NCBI GenBank assembly: GCA_022376925.1
Contig: JAIOJX010000026.1
Location: 255,065,330 to 255,129,329 of the forward strand
From: Tragulus kanchil
Lineage: Eukaryota > Chordata > Mammalia > Artiodactyla > Tragulidae
Direction: 5' to 3'
Length of the DNA: 64,000 nucleotides
The notes beneath the pieces were generated by a model. The model was given only the letters and a program-made list of their open reading frames with translations. It did no database searches and was not told where the DNA came from. Shown here piece by piece: positions 1 through 11,716 of the stretch. A program made the translations under genes and the position numbers. Within the stretch, counting starts at the first letter, position 1; every line of letters begins with the position of its first letter.

Positions 1-59
1 TGCTGCCTTACTAAATCCATTTATTAACTAAATAACCTTTTTTAAAAGATTATTTAGGA

Positions 60-3000
60 TTTTCTATGTAGATGATTGGCAAAAAACATATTTGCTTCTT
101 CCTTTACAGTATGTTTGCCTTTTACTTCTTTTTCATGTCTTACTGCACTTGCTAGGATCTTACTACTATGTAAAAAAGTAGTGCAGGTAGATAGCTTTGC
201 TATTACTGGTAGGCATTTTATAGATGCTCTTTATCAGTCATACGGTGAACTTTTCTTCTTCTATTTGGGTGAGATTTGGATTTTGTCAAATAATTTCCTC
301 ACAGATACTGAGAAGATCATGTACTTTTTTTTGCATTACATCCATTCAATGTTGATTTTCTAATATAAAATGAACCTTATGTCCCTTGCATAAACTTCAA
401 ATAATAATCATGCTCTATTAGTTTTATTTCATAGTTATGGGTTAATTTGCTAATGTTTTGCTATTTTATTTTGTGTCTATTATCATAAATGGTATAAGTT
501 TGTAGATTTTTTTGCAATATTTTAAATGACTATAAGGAGTCCTTAATAATGTTGACAAACTACTTAGGAAATATCATAGTAGAAAATGTTATATATAGTA
601 GAAAACATCATATATCATGAAATAATAAAGGAAACACAATAGTAGCTCTTTTTGATTATTAAGAATATAGGATTTTTCTACTTTCCTGTACATTTAAAAC
701 ATTTATATAGAGCAGTGATTTATAACTTTTATAAAGTAATATAAAACAATTTTTGTAAAAGATTTATTATTTTTCTCTTCTTATAATGTTTTTATCTGAT
801 TTTGATACTGGAGGAATGTTGATCTCGTTAAAGAAGTACTCCTTTCTTCTCTATTTTCTGAAAATTAAGATTGGTAGCTTTTTTCCTCAAATGTTTAATA
901 ATATTTACCAGTGAAAACATGTGGGCCTGAAATTATCTTTGTGGGAGGCTTTTAGTTATAAATTAAAAAGTTAAAATACATACAGGGCTATTGAGATATT
1001 TAAATTTATTCTTGTGTCATTTTGGTAATTTGTTTATTTCAGACTTTGTCCTCTTCAATTAAGTTGTCAAATTTGTTGTTTTGGGTTGTTTATAGTATCC
1101 CATTATTATTCTTTTAGGATCTGTAATATCAATAGTAATGTACCTTCTTTCATTACTGATATTGGCAGTTTGTGTGTCTTCTGTCTTGGCATTGATTTAT
1201 CAATTTAATTTTTCAAAAAATCAGCTTTTGATTTCACTGACTTTTTATATTATTTTCCCATTTTCTATTTCATTACATTATTATTTGCTTTTTTATACTT
1301 TGAATTTTATTTTCTGTCTACAGAATTCCTGCTTGAATTTTTTTCCAGCATGCAGGAAATGTGATTCCATTCTTCTCTAAGCTTGCATAGTTTCTGACAA
1401 GAGGTATGAATCTTTTATCATGGTTCCTCAGTAAATAATGTCTTTTTTTTCTGGATGTTTTTAAGATTTTTTCTTTCATTTGTTTTCAATAATTTAATTG
1501 TGATATGTCCCTTGCATAAACTTCAAATAATAATCATGCTCTATTAGTTTTATTTCATAGTTATGGGTTAATTTGCTAATGTTTTGCTATTTTATTTTGT
1601 GTCTATTATCATAAATGGTATAAGTTTGTAGATTTTTTTGCAATATTTTAAATGACTATAAGGAGTCCTTAATAATGTTGACAAACTACTTAGGAAATAT
1701 CATAGTAGAAAATGTTATATATAGTAGAAAACATCATATATCATGAAATAATAAAGGAAACACAATAGTAGCTCTTTTTGATTATTAAGAATATAGGATT
1801 TTTCTACTTTCCTGTACATTTAAAACATTTATATAGAGCAGTGATTTATAACTTTTATAAAGTAATATAAAACAATTTTTGTAAAAGATTTATTATTTTT
1901 CTCTTCTTATAATGTTTTTATCTGATTTTGATACTGGAGGAATGTTGATCTCGTTAAAGAAGTACTCCTTTCTTCTCTATTTTCTGAAAATTAAGATTGG
2001 TAGCTTTTTTCCTCAAATGTTTAATAATATTTACCAGTGAAAACATGTGGGCCTGAAATTATCTTTGTGGGAGGCTTTTAGTTATAAATTAAAAAGTTAA
2101 AATACATACAGGGCTATTGAGATATTTAAATTTATTCTTGTGTCATTTTGGTAATTTGTTTATTTCAGACTTTGTCCTCTTCAATTAAGTTGTCAAATTT
2201 GTTGTTTTGGGTTGTTTATAGTATCCCATTATTATTCTTTTAGGATCTGTAATATCAATAGTAATGTACCTTCTTTCATTACTGATATTGGCAGTTTGTG
2301 TGTCTTCTGTCTTGGCATTGATTTATCAATTTAATTTTTCAAAAAATCAGCTTTTGATTTCACTGACTTTTTATATTATTTTCCCATTTTCTATTTCATT
2401 ACATTATTATTTGCTTTTTTATACTTTGAATTTTATTTTCTGTCTACAGAATTCCTGCTTGAATTTTTTTCCAGCATGCAGGAAATGTGATTCCATTCTT
2501 CTCTAAGCTTGCATAGTTTCTGACAAGAGGTATGAATCTTTTATCATGGTTCCTCAGTAAATAATGTCTTTTTTTTCTGGATGTTTTTAAGATTTTTTTC
2601 TTTTTCATTTGTTTTCAATAATTTAATTGTGATATGCTTGGTGATTTTCTTTGCATTTTGCTTTGTTTATTTCATTGACCTTCTAAGACCTACCAGTTTG
2701 TATTTTCTGTCAGGTCTGGAAAAATTTCAGGCATATCTCCTTACTTTTTTTCTGTCACTTTTATAAAAATAACTTATAAATCTCCTATAACTGCCTTTTT
2801 ATACACTTATTTAGAAGTGTGTTACCTAATTTCCAAATACTTAAGTATTTCCTATTTATCTTCTTTTCTTCCCTAGATTAATGCTGTTATGTTCAGACAT
2901 GTTATGATTTCAATTCTTTCTAATTTTTAAAGATTTGTTTTATGGGCTAGGATATAGTCTACCTTGGTAAATGTTACAGGAACTTTAGTGTTAATAGGAG

Positions 3001-3180
3001 TATTAAATTTTAAATTTGTCTGTTTTTTCCCTTAAAGTTCCATCAGTTTTTGCCACATATGTTTTGAAATTCTGTTGCTGCTATGTACTTATCTAGTTAT
3101 ATCTTAGTGAATTGACACTTTTATCATTATATAGTATCCCTCTTTATCCTTGGCCTACAAATGGGAAATGCTTTTGATGC
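60..3180 (-). mobile_element. Ancient L1 LINE, ORF2 region, antisense and degraded
   Basis: Read on the minus strand, this stretch resembles old mammalian L1 ORF2: reverse-transcriptase-region remnants at about 100-480, then linker and endonuclease-region remnants towards 3170. No open frame survives. The recognition is by eye from familiar antisense L1 phrases, not by alignment, so the subfamily is not assigned. It is interrupted by the first tandem duplication. Short open frames on the plus strand here are antisense shadows of the LINE. Confidence 0.7.
381..2635. repeat. Direct tandem duplication 1, period about 1126 bp
   Basis: Copy 1 is about 381-1506 and copy 2 about 1507-2635, head to tail. 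They are almost identical; the visible difference is run length near the right end (about 1466-1480 against 2593-2607). The join lies inside old L1 sequence. Copy 2 continues naturally into 2636 onward, while copy 1 stops abruptly and restarts. Confidence 0.95.
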
Positions 3181-3216
3181 TTTTAGATGTATATATCAAT
3201 ATAAATATTCATACTG

Positions 3217-3487
3217 AAGGGCTTCCCTGGTGGTCCAGTGGGTAAGGACACCGCCTTGCAGTACAAGGGGCGCCCATTCCATCCCTGGCCTGGGAAGCGT
3301 GCCATGGAGCAGCTGGACTGATGTGTCCAACTACCAAGCTGGAGCTCTGGGGCGCATGTGCCCAGAGTTGGTGCTCTGCAACCAGAGAGGCCGCTGTGAT
3401 GGGAGGCCCACACAGGTCAAAGAACAAAAAAGATAAGTGAATTAAAGATGAATAGAAGTGGCCAAAAAAAAAAAAAATCTACAAAAA
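3217..3487 (+). mobile_element. tRNA-Glu-derived SINE, short form, sense
   Basis: It begins GGGCTTCCCTGGTGGTCC, with a pol III A-box-like TGGTCCAGTGGGTAAGG and a degenerate B-box region, then a body containing GTGTCCAACTACC, and ends in an A-run. Flanking near-identical copies of ATAAATATTCAYACTG at 3201-3215 and 3488-3503 look like target-site duplications. The tRNA-Glu head is typical of artiodactyl CHR/Bov-tA SINEs. The body differs from the Bov-A body and I do not recognise it as a named family. Confidence 0.85.
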
Positions 3488-3519
3488 ATAAATATTCACA
3501 CTGGATATATATCAATGTA

Positions 3520-3775
3520 AATGTTTAATATGAATATATACATATATAAAAATTATAAGTATATAAATTCAAAGTATTGTAATGTCATATATATAATATA
3601 TTAAGACAACTAATTATTTTATTAATTATATTATGATAATTATTATGACAGTAATTATAATATAATTAACATATTACATGACATGTTAACATACTATAAT
3701 AACATTATTATATTATATATAATGCAGTATACTATAATATACATATATATATATATAGACACACACATACATATT
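3520..3775. repeat. AT-rich, locally palindromic low-complexity tract
   Basis: About 250 bp of interspersed TATA, ATAATATA and TTATTA motifs ending in a (TA)n(CA)n run. Many short self-complementary stretches are visible. It is repeated at about 4625-4878 as part of tandem duplication 2. Confidence 0.8.
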
Positions 3776-4326
3776 AATCATGCTCAGAAGACAAATGTAG
3801 GCCCTGGGATGTAAGCCTCTTATCATATTTCCAGTTACATATTAGTGAGAAACGGAGAAAGAACAGAGGCCTCTTTCCCAGAACTTCTGAGAGGTCAAAT
3901 GTTTCATTTCATAATTCAAGGAAGGTACATGAAAGAGAAAGAGAAATGGTTATTCCTGTAGTCCTGGTTCCTCACCTCAATACAATTTAGAATTTTTATA
4001 CTTGGATTAGAGTTTTGTCTATATTCTAAGTCTTCTTGTCATTCTGGAAACTTGAATGTCAAAGACACATTCAGATATTCTCAACTCCTGTGATGTTTAT
4101 CTGCCCTCCAGATCCAAAGCATTTCCTCTGGTCATATATGAAAATTGAACTGTCTATATCTGAAATATTCAACAGTCAGTCTTATTCTTTTATAATAATT
4201 TCCTGTTTTACTAGTTCTTATCCATCTGTACGTAGTAATTGCTTCTTTTGGCTCTCATTGATCCTTCAGAAAACTCTTTCGTATTAGCCCACGCCTATGA
4301 GCTTTAGATGTATATATCTTTTCGGG

Positions 4327-4591
4327 TTCCCTGGTGGTCCAGTGGGTAAGGACACCGCCTTGCAGTACAAGGGGCGCCCATTCCATCCCTGGCCTGGGAA
4401 GCGTGCCATGGAGCAGCTGGACTGATGTGTCCAACTACCAAGCTGGAGCTCTGGGGCGCATGTGCCCAGAGTTGGTGCTCTGCAACCAGAGAGGCCGCTG
4501 TGATGGGAGGCCCACACAGGTCAAAGAACAAAAAAGATAAGTGAATTAAAGATGAATAGAAGTGGCCAAAAAAAAAAAAATCTACAAAAAA
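4327..4591 (+). mobile_element. Second copy of the sense tRNA-Glu SINE (by duplication)
   Basis: Same SINE as at 3217-3487 with almost no differences. The first bases of the SINE and the left target-site repeat are replaced by junction sequence, while the right flank matches copy 1. It therefore belongs to the block duplication and not to an independent insertion. Confidence 0.85.
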
Positions 4592-5409
4592 TAAATATTC
4601 ACACTGGATATATATCAATGTAAATGTTTAATATGAATATATACATATATAAAAATTATAAGTATATAAATTCAAAGTATTGTAATGTCATATATATAAT
4701 ATATTAAGACAACTAATTATTTTATTAATTATATTATGATAATTATTATTACAGTAATTATAATATAATTAACATATTACATGACATGTTAACATACTAT
4801 AATAACATTATTATATTATATATAATGCAGTATACTATAATATACATATATATATATATAGACACACACATACATATTAATCATGCTCAGAAGACAAATG
4901 TAGGCCCTGGGATGTAAGCCTCTTATCATATTTCCAGTTACATATTAGTGAGAAACGGAGAAAGAACAGAGGCCTCTTTCCCAGAACTTCTGAGAGGTCA
5001 AATGTTTCATTTCATAATTCAAGGAAGGTACATGAAAGAGAAAGAGAAATGGTTATTCCTGTAGTCCTGGTTCCTCACCTCAATACAATTTAGAATTTTT
5101 ATACTTGGATTAGAGTTTTGTCTATATTCTAAGTCTTCTTGTCATTCTGGAAACTTGAATGTCAAAGACACATTCAGATATTCTCAACTCCTGTGATGTT
5201 TATCTGCCCTCCAGATCCAAAGCATTTCCTCTGGTCATATATGAAAATTGAACTGTCTATATCTGAAATATTCAACAGTCAGTCTTATTCTTTTATAATA
5301 ATTTCCTGTTTTACTAGTTCTTATCCATCTGTACGTAGTAATTGCTTCTTTTGGCTCTCATTGATCCTTCAGAATCTTTAACACTCCATCTTCTTTCAAA
5401 GTATTAGCA

Positions 5410-5523
5410 CCCTAATGGACATGAATTTGAGCAAACTGAGGGTGATAGTGAAGGACAGAGAAACCTGGCATGCTGCAGTTCATTGGGTCACAAAGAGTTG
5501 GACACAACTTAGTGACTGAACAA
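5410..5523 (+). mobile_element. Bov-B LINE 3' end / Bov-A unit
   Basis: Contains the Bov-B/Bov-A hallmarks: ATGGACATGAATTTGAGCAA, then a segment ending CACAAAGAGTTGGACACAAC and GTGACTGAACAA. Upstream Bov-B sequence is absent, so this is a 5'-truncated LINE end or a lone Bov-A unit. Ruminant-specific. Confidence 0.8.
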
Positions 5524-5525
5524 GT

Positions 5526-6957
5526 TATGTTATTGTCCAACCTAGACATATGGTATATTAAAGTAACAAATCCAACTCTCATGTCAGTACTTTCAACTGT
5601 CTTACTATTTGCCGTTTCACTGTATCCCTTCTTCACAACCTCAAATCAGAAACAGTCCAACAACCTGTCTTCTTTATTCCAACAAATGGGATTCTGAAAA
5701 AAATCACCACCATGAACACTGATATTAAAAACAGTAGAATATTTTTATTTATAATGTAAGGCCAACCAATTCTTCAGTGAAACCCAAGTTTTTATGATAC
5801 TGTGTCAAGACAAAAGTTGCTCCCAGAATTCACATAGAACTGTATCACAAGATACAATCAGTAATATCATATGAAAATTAATCTTCATAAAGATAATCAA
5901 AGGGGGCCAGTATAATACGATCTAAGCACACTATAGTAGTCAGCTAATCTAATTTAACCCACAGAACAATTTTTTTTATCTTCTGCAGCAAATGAAAAAA
6001 GCAACTCTAACTTTGAAGCAAAAAAGAAAGTATTGGTTGGAAAGATAGCACATAGAATTAATAAAAGTTTGGAGAACAAGGCTTGAAAAAAGGGTAGGAA
6101 AAAGAAAGGCAAGGCCCAGAAAATAGTCTGTCATACGAGTAATCTGCTAAGAAAAGTTAGATTGTTGCACTTAGATAGACCCTTGCCCCTATTCTGTGAT
6201 TCTCACTTCTGCTGCCAACACTGTGGCAAAAAAAAAATCTGAGTGTCTCTGCATCTCGGCTTCCCTTTGACATGATGTCATGTCAAAGTCCCAGGGTGAT
6301 AGATTGGCCAGTCAATCAAACCTAGATCACATGTATACTTCTAGCTTCTAGAGAGCACTCTTTGGTGTTTGTAGGGGGAAGTAGGAACTCTGCCTCTTTT
6401 CTATCTTGGGATTTCCCCATTATAAGATGGGTGTTTGTATGTTAAGCTGATAGAAATAGCAAATGTCCACTCTATCTTTCAAGCACTCCTCCTTAAATAT
6501 TGTTTATCTTGGCCAAGATTTTGATCGGTATTGGACAGCATGAGTTCAAGATTGTATTTGCTGACAACTACCTGGAGTGCTGCTAGTCTATGTTGCCAAT
6601 TAAATAAAGACCCATATGCTTTAACAGACAGTTGAATTGGGAGTAGGATTGATATCCTCTTGTGAAATTTGAGTTGCCTAATATAGACACTCTGCTGACT
6701 AGAAGGCCACCCCCGGTGCAAGGCAAGCTGTGGGAGAACTCATAGGCATGGCCAAGAATCCACTTTTAAAAATGATTATGATTTTCTCCAATGTAGAGAC
6801 AAAGGGAACTTTCATGCCCCGTGTAACAAAACTGTAATAACATTAGCCTGAAAAAATATAAGAAATTATAGCCAGTGCTTCCTTAGCCATAAAAATAAAT
6901 TCAGTAAGGTCTCACTGAATGCCTAGCTTTGGAAAACTGCTACTGAGTACTGCTACT
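5526..6957. other. Unrecognised stretch
   Basis: No gene or repeat family that I can name. It holds a short hairpin at 6265-6288. A minus-strand open frame at 6479-6721 has no recognisable domain. The tone of 6180-6720 (moderate GC, no A-tail) could be an old LTR element, but I cannot support that. Confidence 0.4.
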
Positions 6958-6968
6958 ATCTGGTACAC

Positions 6969-7230
6969 TTTTTTTTTTTTTTGCCACTTCTATTAGTCTT
7001 TCATTTATTTCCATCTTTGTTCTTTTGGCCTGTGTGGGCCTCCAATCACAGTGGCCTCTCTTGCTGCAGAGCACCGGCTCTGGGCACATGCGCTCCAGAG
7101 CTCTGGCTTGGTAGTTGGAAACATTGGTCCAGCCGCTCCACGGCATGTGGGATCTTCCCAGGCCAGGGATGGAACCGGTGCCTCTTGCACTGAAAGGTGG
7201 TGTTCTTATCTACTGGACCACCAGGGAACG
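6969..7230 (-). mobile_element. tRNA-Glu-derived SINE, short form, antisense, inserted at a L1 tail
   Basis: Runs from a T-run through GGCCTGTGTGGGCCTCC to CTGGACCACCAGGGAA, the reverse of the SINE head. The left flank ATCTGGTACAC (6958-6968) and right flank CCTGGTATAC (7231-7240) are similar. They place the insertion at the A-tail junction of the L1 fragment that follows. Confidence 0.85.
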
Positions 7231-7240
7231 CCTGGTATAC

Positions 7241-7790
7241 CTTTTAAAAATTTTTATTTTTATTTTACTATTACAAAGTTGTTGTTTACTGCTATACATA
7301 AACCCAAATCAGCCATAGGTATACACATGACCCCTCTGACTTGAACTTCCCTTCTATTTCCCTCCCCATCTCACCCCTCCAGGTTGTTACAGAACCCTTG
7401 TGTAGTTCCCTTGGTTCTACAGCAGATCACATTGGTTGTTTATTTTATATGTGGTAGTTTAAGTTTCTGTGTTTACTCTTTCCATACATCACGCCCATTC
7501 CTCCCCCACCAAATGTCCATAAGTCTGTTCCCTGTCTGTTTCTCCATTGCTGCTCTGCATATACATCTATCAGTACCATCTTTCTAAATTCCATATATAT
7601 ATATATATATATATATGTGTTAGTATACAACATTTACCTTTCTCTTTCTGACTTGCTTCACTCTGTATAATAGGTTCTAAGTTCATCCACCTCATTAGAA
7701 CTGACTCAGATGCACTTCTTTTTATGACTGAGAATTATTCCACTGTATGTATGTACCACAGCTTCTTTATCCATTCATCTGTTGATGGAC
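7241..7790 (-). mobile_element. 5'-truncated L1, 3' end, antisense
   Basis: Matches the 3' UTR and ORF2 tail of ruminant-type L1 in reverse: a C-rich CCCTCCCCATCTCACCCCTC block, then the familiar stretch around CCATTCATCTGTTGATGGAC. It contains a (TA)n run at about 7594-7616. The target repeat ATCTGGTACACTTTTTT recurs at 6958-6974 and 7791-7807, bounding the L1 plus the nested SINE. Confidence 0.8.
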
Positions 7791-7909
7791 ATCTGGTACA
7801 CTTTTTTACTAAAGAAGATATTGGAGAAATGTACTTGTGGATAACTAAAAAAAGAAAAAGTCCATGGCATTTTTTATTTTTATAAATGTGGATATGAAAA
7901 AGATTATGT

Positions 7910-9210
7910 TAAAGTTTAATTTGAAGAGATAATATGGTCATGTGGTTCAAAAATGATACGGAATATGAAGTCTTCTACCCCACTTGTCCAGTGATTTATC
8001 TCCGTCATTTTTAACCTCTTAAAATGGTTTTAGTATTTTGTTCAAGTTACTTATATACAAATATAATCAGAGTGTAGTCTTGTTAACCCTCTTTAGCAAA
8101 CACACAAGTAACACACTTTATTCACTTTTCTCTACTTTAAAAAAATACTAGATATTGAAAATTTTCCACAGTAGTAAGTAAAGAATTTTCTCATTCTTTT
8201 CCTTTTAGATAACATTCCACTATGCAGATGTACTGTACTCTTAAAAAAACTAGTCCTTTACTGAAGGAGTTTTGAGTTGTCCCCTATCTGTTGCTATTAC
8301 ATTCAATGCTGTAGTAAGTCAACTTGTACATAAATTATTTTGCACATGTCTAAGCTTATATGTAACCTATATACCCAGAAGTGAAATTGTTAGGTCAAAG
8401 GGCATATGCATTTGTAATTGTGATGAATATTGCTAAATTATACTGCTTTGTTTTTTATATTATTTCTTTTTTAGATTCCAAATATAAGCAAGATTATGTG
8501 ACATTTGTTTTTTTTTAAATAATGTACACACATCCTCCTGTATACTTTTTTTTTAACATTTATTTATTTATTATTTTGGAGGGGGTGGGGAGGGAGGGGG
8601 TGGGCGGGCCACTTCCACTGGTCTTTCATTTGTCTAGTTTCATCCATCTTTGTTCTTTGGCCCATGTGGGCCTCCCATTGCGGTGGCGTCTGTTGTCGCA
8701 GAGCACCGGCTCTGGGCGCACATGCTCCAGAGCTCCGGCTCGGTAATTGGACACATCCGTCCAGCTGCTCCGCGGCACGTGGGATCTTCCCAGGCCAGGG
8801 ATCGAACCGGCGCCCCTTGCACTGCAAGGCGGTGTCCTTACCCACTGGACCACCAGGGAAGCCCGTGACATTTGTTTGATTTATTTCACTTAACATAATA
8901 TCCTCTAGATCCATCCATGTTGTCATAAATGGCAAGATTTCATTTTTTATGGTTAATATTTCATTGTATAGATACAACACATTGTCTGTATCCATTCTTC
9001 TATTGATGAATACATACATTGCCTCTTTTGCTATTGTAAATAATGCTGCGGTGAACATTTGTGGTGCACATATATTTTTGAAATAATGTTTTGTTTACTT
9101 TAGTAAATACCCCCAAATGAAATTACTGGATTATATGGCATTGTTTTAATTTTTTGAGGAAACTTCATAATGTTCTCTGCAGTAGCTGCATCAATTTGAA
9201 ACTCCTGAAA
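7910..9210 (-). mobile_element. Older L1 3' ends, antisense
   Basis: Two L1 3'-end segments in reverse. At about 8160-8455 is the 3'-end motif around AGAAGTGAAATTGTTAGGTCAAAGGG. At about 8460-9210 is a segment with ATCCATCCATGTTGTC and AATAATGCTGCGGTGAACAT. A short stretch of the ORF2 C-terminal region is readable on the minus strand near 8880-9058. The element is split by the SINE at 8511-8864. Confidence 0.7.
8511..8864 (-). mobile_element. tRNA-Glu-derived SINE, long form with G-rich 3' region, antisense
   Basis: Full-length copy with a clear head (reverse of GGGCTTCCCTGGTGGTCC), a good B-box GGTTCGATCC, and an extra G-rich block at 8578-8610 next to a TTTATTTATTTATT run. The target repeat GTGACATTTGTTT is exact at 8498-8510 and 8865-8877, so the insertion is fairly young. 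Confidence 0.9.
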
Positions 9211-9234
9211 TAAATAGTATATGCTTCCTTAACA

Positions 9235-9680
9235 GTCATTCACTCACGAACCACTACAGTCTGGCTTCCAGCTTTAATCACACTATGGAAAACATTGTTG
9301 TTATGATTACTAGTAAGTCTTATTTATGATTTTCAGTTAATGTCTTACAGGGCCTCTGTGTAGCATTTGACAATGCTGACCACTGTGTCTTGTGTTGATT
9401 TTCATGGTAGTTTAGTATTGGAATATTCTTCTCACCACTCTGACTTCTAAATTTTCTTTGTCATTTCTATTCTTTGTTCCTGTTCCTCAGGAGTAAAAAT
9501 GATATATATTTAGTTATCTTCTTTTTGTAATCTTCTTGGAAGATCTCACCTATCCCTATGGCTTTAAATTCCATCTTAAAATATCCATAATCTATTAAGT
9601 AACTCCTGCAGTTATTCTGCTATTTTCTATTAGTTCTCTGTATAGATGAATTCGCTGTTTATCACCAGCCTTGTCTATTT
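9235..9680 (+). mobile_element. L2 LINE fragment, ORF region, sense
   Basis: Weak but ordered similarity to the L2 reverse-transcriptase region: GCATTTGACAATGCTGACCA, then TCTTCTCACCACTCTGACTTC, then CCTATGGCTTTAAATTCCATCTT in that order and spacing. Highly degraded. An alignment to the L2 consensus would settle it. Confidence 0.5.
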
Positions 9681-11300
9681 TATTTTTTTAAATTTTATGT
9701 TTGGTTAATCTCTTAAGTGGTTGATTAGCAAAATAGAGTTAATGGCTTTTTAAATCTCTGTGTTCTTTAATATTTGAAGATGTCTGACTGTTATCTTTGT
9801 ACTTGAATGCCATCTTGACTCTTGTTTTGGTCAAAGGTCATAATTGGTGGTAATGGAGTTCACTTTAGCAAAAAGTAGGAAAGAATTATTAAGTTTATGA
9901 AATTAGAGGGAGAACAGAAATAATAGACTCTAGGTTGAGTGACACTGTAGGTGAGTTCTTAGGAAATAGGCAGAATTTGGAGTATAAAATGCTTATTAGG
10001 GGTTGACACCTATAAGAGTAAAGGAGAGGAACTGGGATTGTGCAGAAGTCCAACTGCTTATGGAGATCAAATAATGCCTTATCCCATGTGGAGACCTTTA
10101 TCTACCACAATTCTCCCTTAGTACTATTCAGATTCACTTCCCCATATATTTGGGAAGCAACTCCATCAGAATTCTGATGGTCCTTTCTTCCTGGGGAGAA
10201 ACTTAGAAGAGGAAGTTTAGGAGGACAAGCCATAGTATCTGTCACTATAGTTGGTCTCTGTGTTGCGAATGACGCTCATTGTTTTCTTCCTCCAGTATCC
10301 AGGTTAGATTTCTCTAACCTCACTGCCTATTCTACTGGCCTTGAGGCCTTATTTAGTGTCATGAGCCCACCTCTTTTTAGGTCAAGGTGACTGTGACAGT
10401 TACTCTCTGGCCAGAGAGTATTAAGATGCCCACTCATGTTCTGTGCTCCACTCATGTGCCTCCCACCCCAGTGTGTGACAGCAGTCCTACCTCCTTCTGA
10501 TGAGCAGGGTCATTACCCCTTCCAAGATGATGATATTCTTCTTGCCTACTGGAATAAGGGTCCCAGAGGTTACATCCATAGCTTATAGCACAGCAGGATT
10601 CTTGCCATATCTCTTTGTGAAAGTTTTCCATGAGGCTCTGAGTTTATGAGCACAAGTAGCATTGCTTGGGCTCAAGTGACAAAACATGGCTAAATGTGGG
10701 AACAAGATTATTCTCTGACAACCTAGAAATTTGTAGTTCTAGAATCACTGGGTAATAGCAACTTTGACAGACAAAACAATCATTTCATTGTCGGTGCCAT
10801 CAATATGGCAAAACCTGGAAACCCTTAAGGCAGTGAATATGTTGGGTGGAATGGGAGAGAAACACATTCTAAGGTAAATGTATTTGGAAAACTGATTTAT
10901 ATTCACATTGAAACATTCCTCATTAGAGAGTAACTTAGAAGTTTAATGTTGTCATATTAGATGATTATTAGGAGCTAATATATTTGTGATGAGAAAAACA
11001 AACATGGGCACCAAATATACCTTGTAGAAAATGTTATTGGAAGGCATGCATTTAGATCATATGTAAAATGCTGATAATAATTTTAAAAAAGACAGAAATG
11101 GAGGTATAAATTATTTTTAAGTCATAGAAAATATATGTCCAGACTCCTTGGGATCTTAGATCTATTTTGTGAGACATTATTGTGCACATTTCTGTAGCCT
11201 CAGTCTGCTGTAATATCCAGATCATAGTAAATGCTTTGTAGATATGAAGGAACAAATCCCTTTTTGGTTCTCTTTGTTAACATTGGGTTATTAATTTTCT
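9681..11300. other. Unrecognised stretch
   Basis: No open frame of note and no repeat that I can name. Moderate GC at about 10120-10720 with no A-tail or terminal repeats that I can see. It could include an old LTR or internal ERV segment. Confidence 0.35.
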
Positions 11301-11316
11301 TGGCAGATCACTTATT

Positions 11317-11700
11317 TATTTATTTTTTTACACCAAAAACATTTTTAATTGGGGTATAGCCAACTAACAGTTTTGTGATAGTTTTGAGTGAACAGTGAAG
11401 GGGCTCGGCCATACATATACATGTATCCATTCTCCCCCCACCCCCCCCTCCTATCCAACTGGTACTTATCATTAAGCAGAGTTCCATGTGCTATACAATA
11501 CACTTTTGTTGGTTATCCATTTCAAACATGGCAGTGTATATTTAACTTTCCCTGTCCCCAACCATCCCCTCCCTGCTGCAACCATGAGTTTGTTTTCTAA
11601 GTTTGTGAGGCTCTTTCTGTTTTGTAAATAAGTTCATTTGTATCATTTCTTTTTAGGATCTACATAAAAAGGATGTCATATGATATTTCTCCTTCTCTGT
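11317..11700 (-). mobile_element. 5'-truncated L1 3' end, antisense, with target repeats
   Basis: L1 3' UTR in reverse, recognised by GGGGTATAGCC, the C-run around 11435-11450, and TGTAAATAAGTTCATTTGTA. The flanks GGCAGATCACTTATT (11302-11316) and GGCAGATCGCTTATT (11701-11715) differ by one base and are a convincing target-site duplication. Confidence 0.85.
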
Positions 11701-11716
11701 GGCAGATCGCTTATTA

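Larger units (their letters stand above)
3223..5373. repeat. Direct tandem duplication 2, period about 1104 bp
   Basis: Copy 1 is about 3223-4270 and copy 2 about 4327-5373, separated by about 56 bp. That spacer ends with TTTAGATGTATATATC, a near repeat of sequence at 3182-3197. The SINE is duplicated, but its left target-site duplication is missing in copy 2, so copy 2 did not arise by a second SINE insertion. Confidence 0.95.

Noticed and set aside
6479..6721. Minus-strand 80-codon frame with an even composition
   Set aside because: No motif and no supporting context. Possibly part of an old ERV-related sequence, but unsupported.
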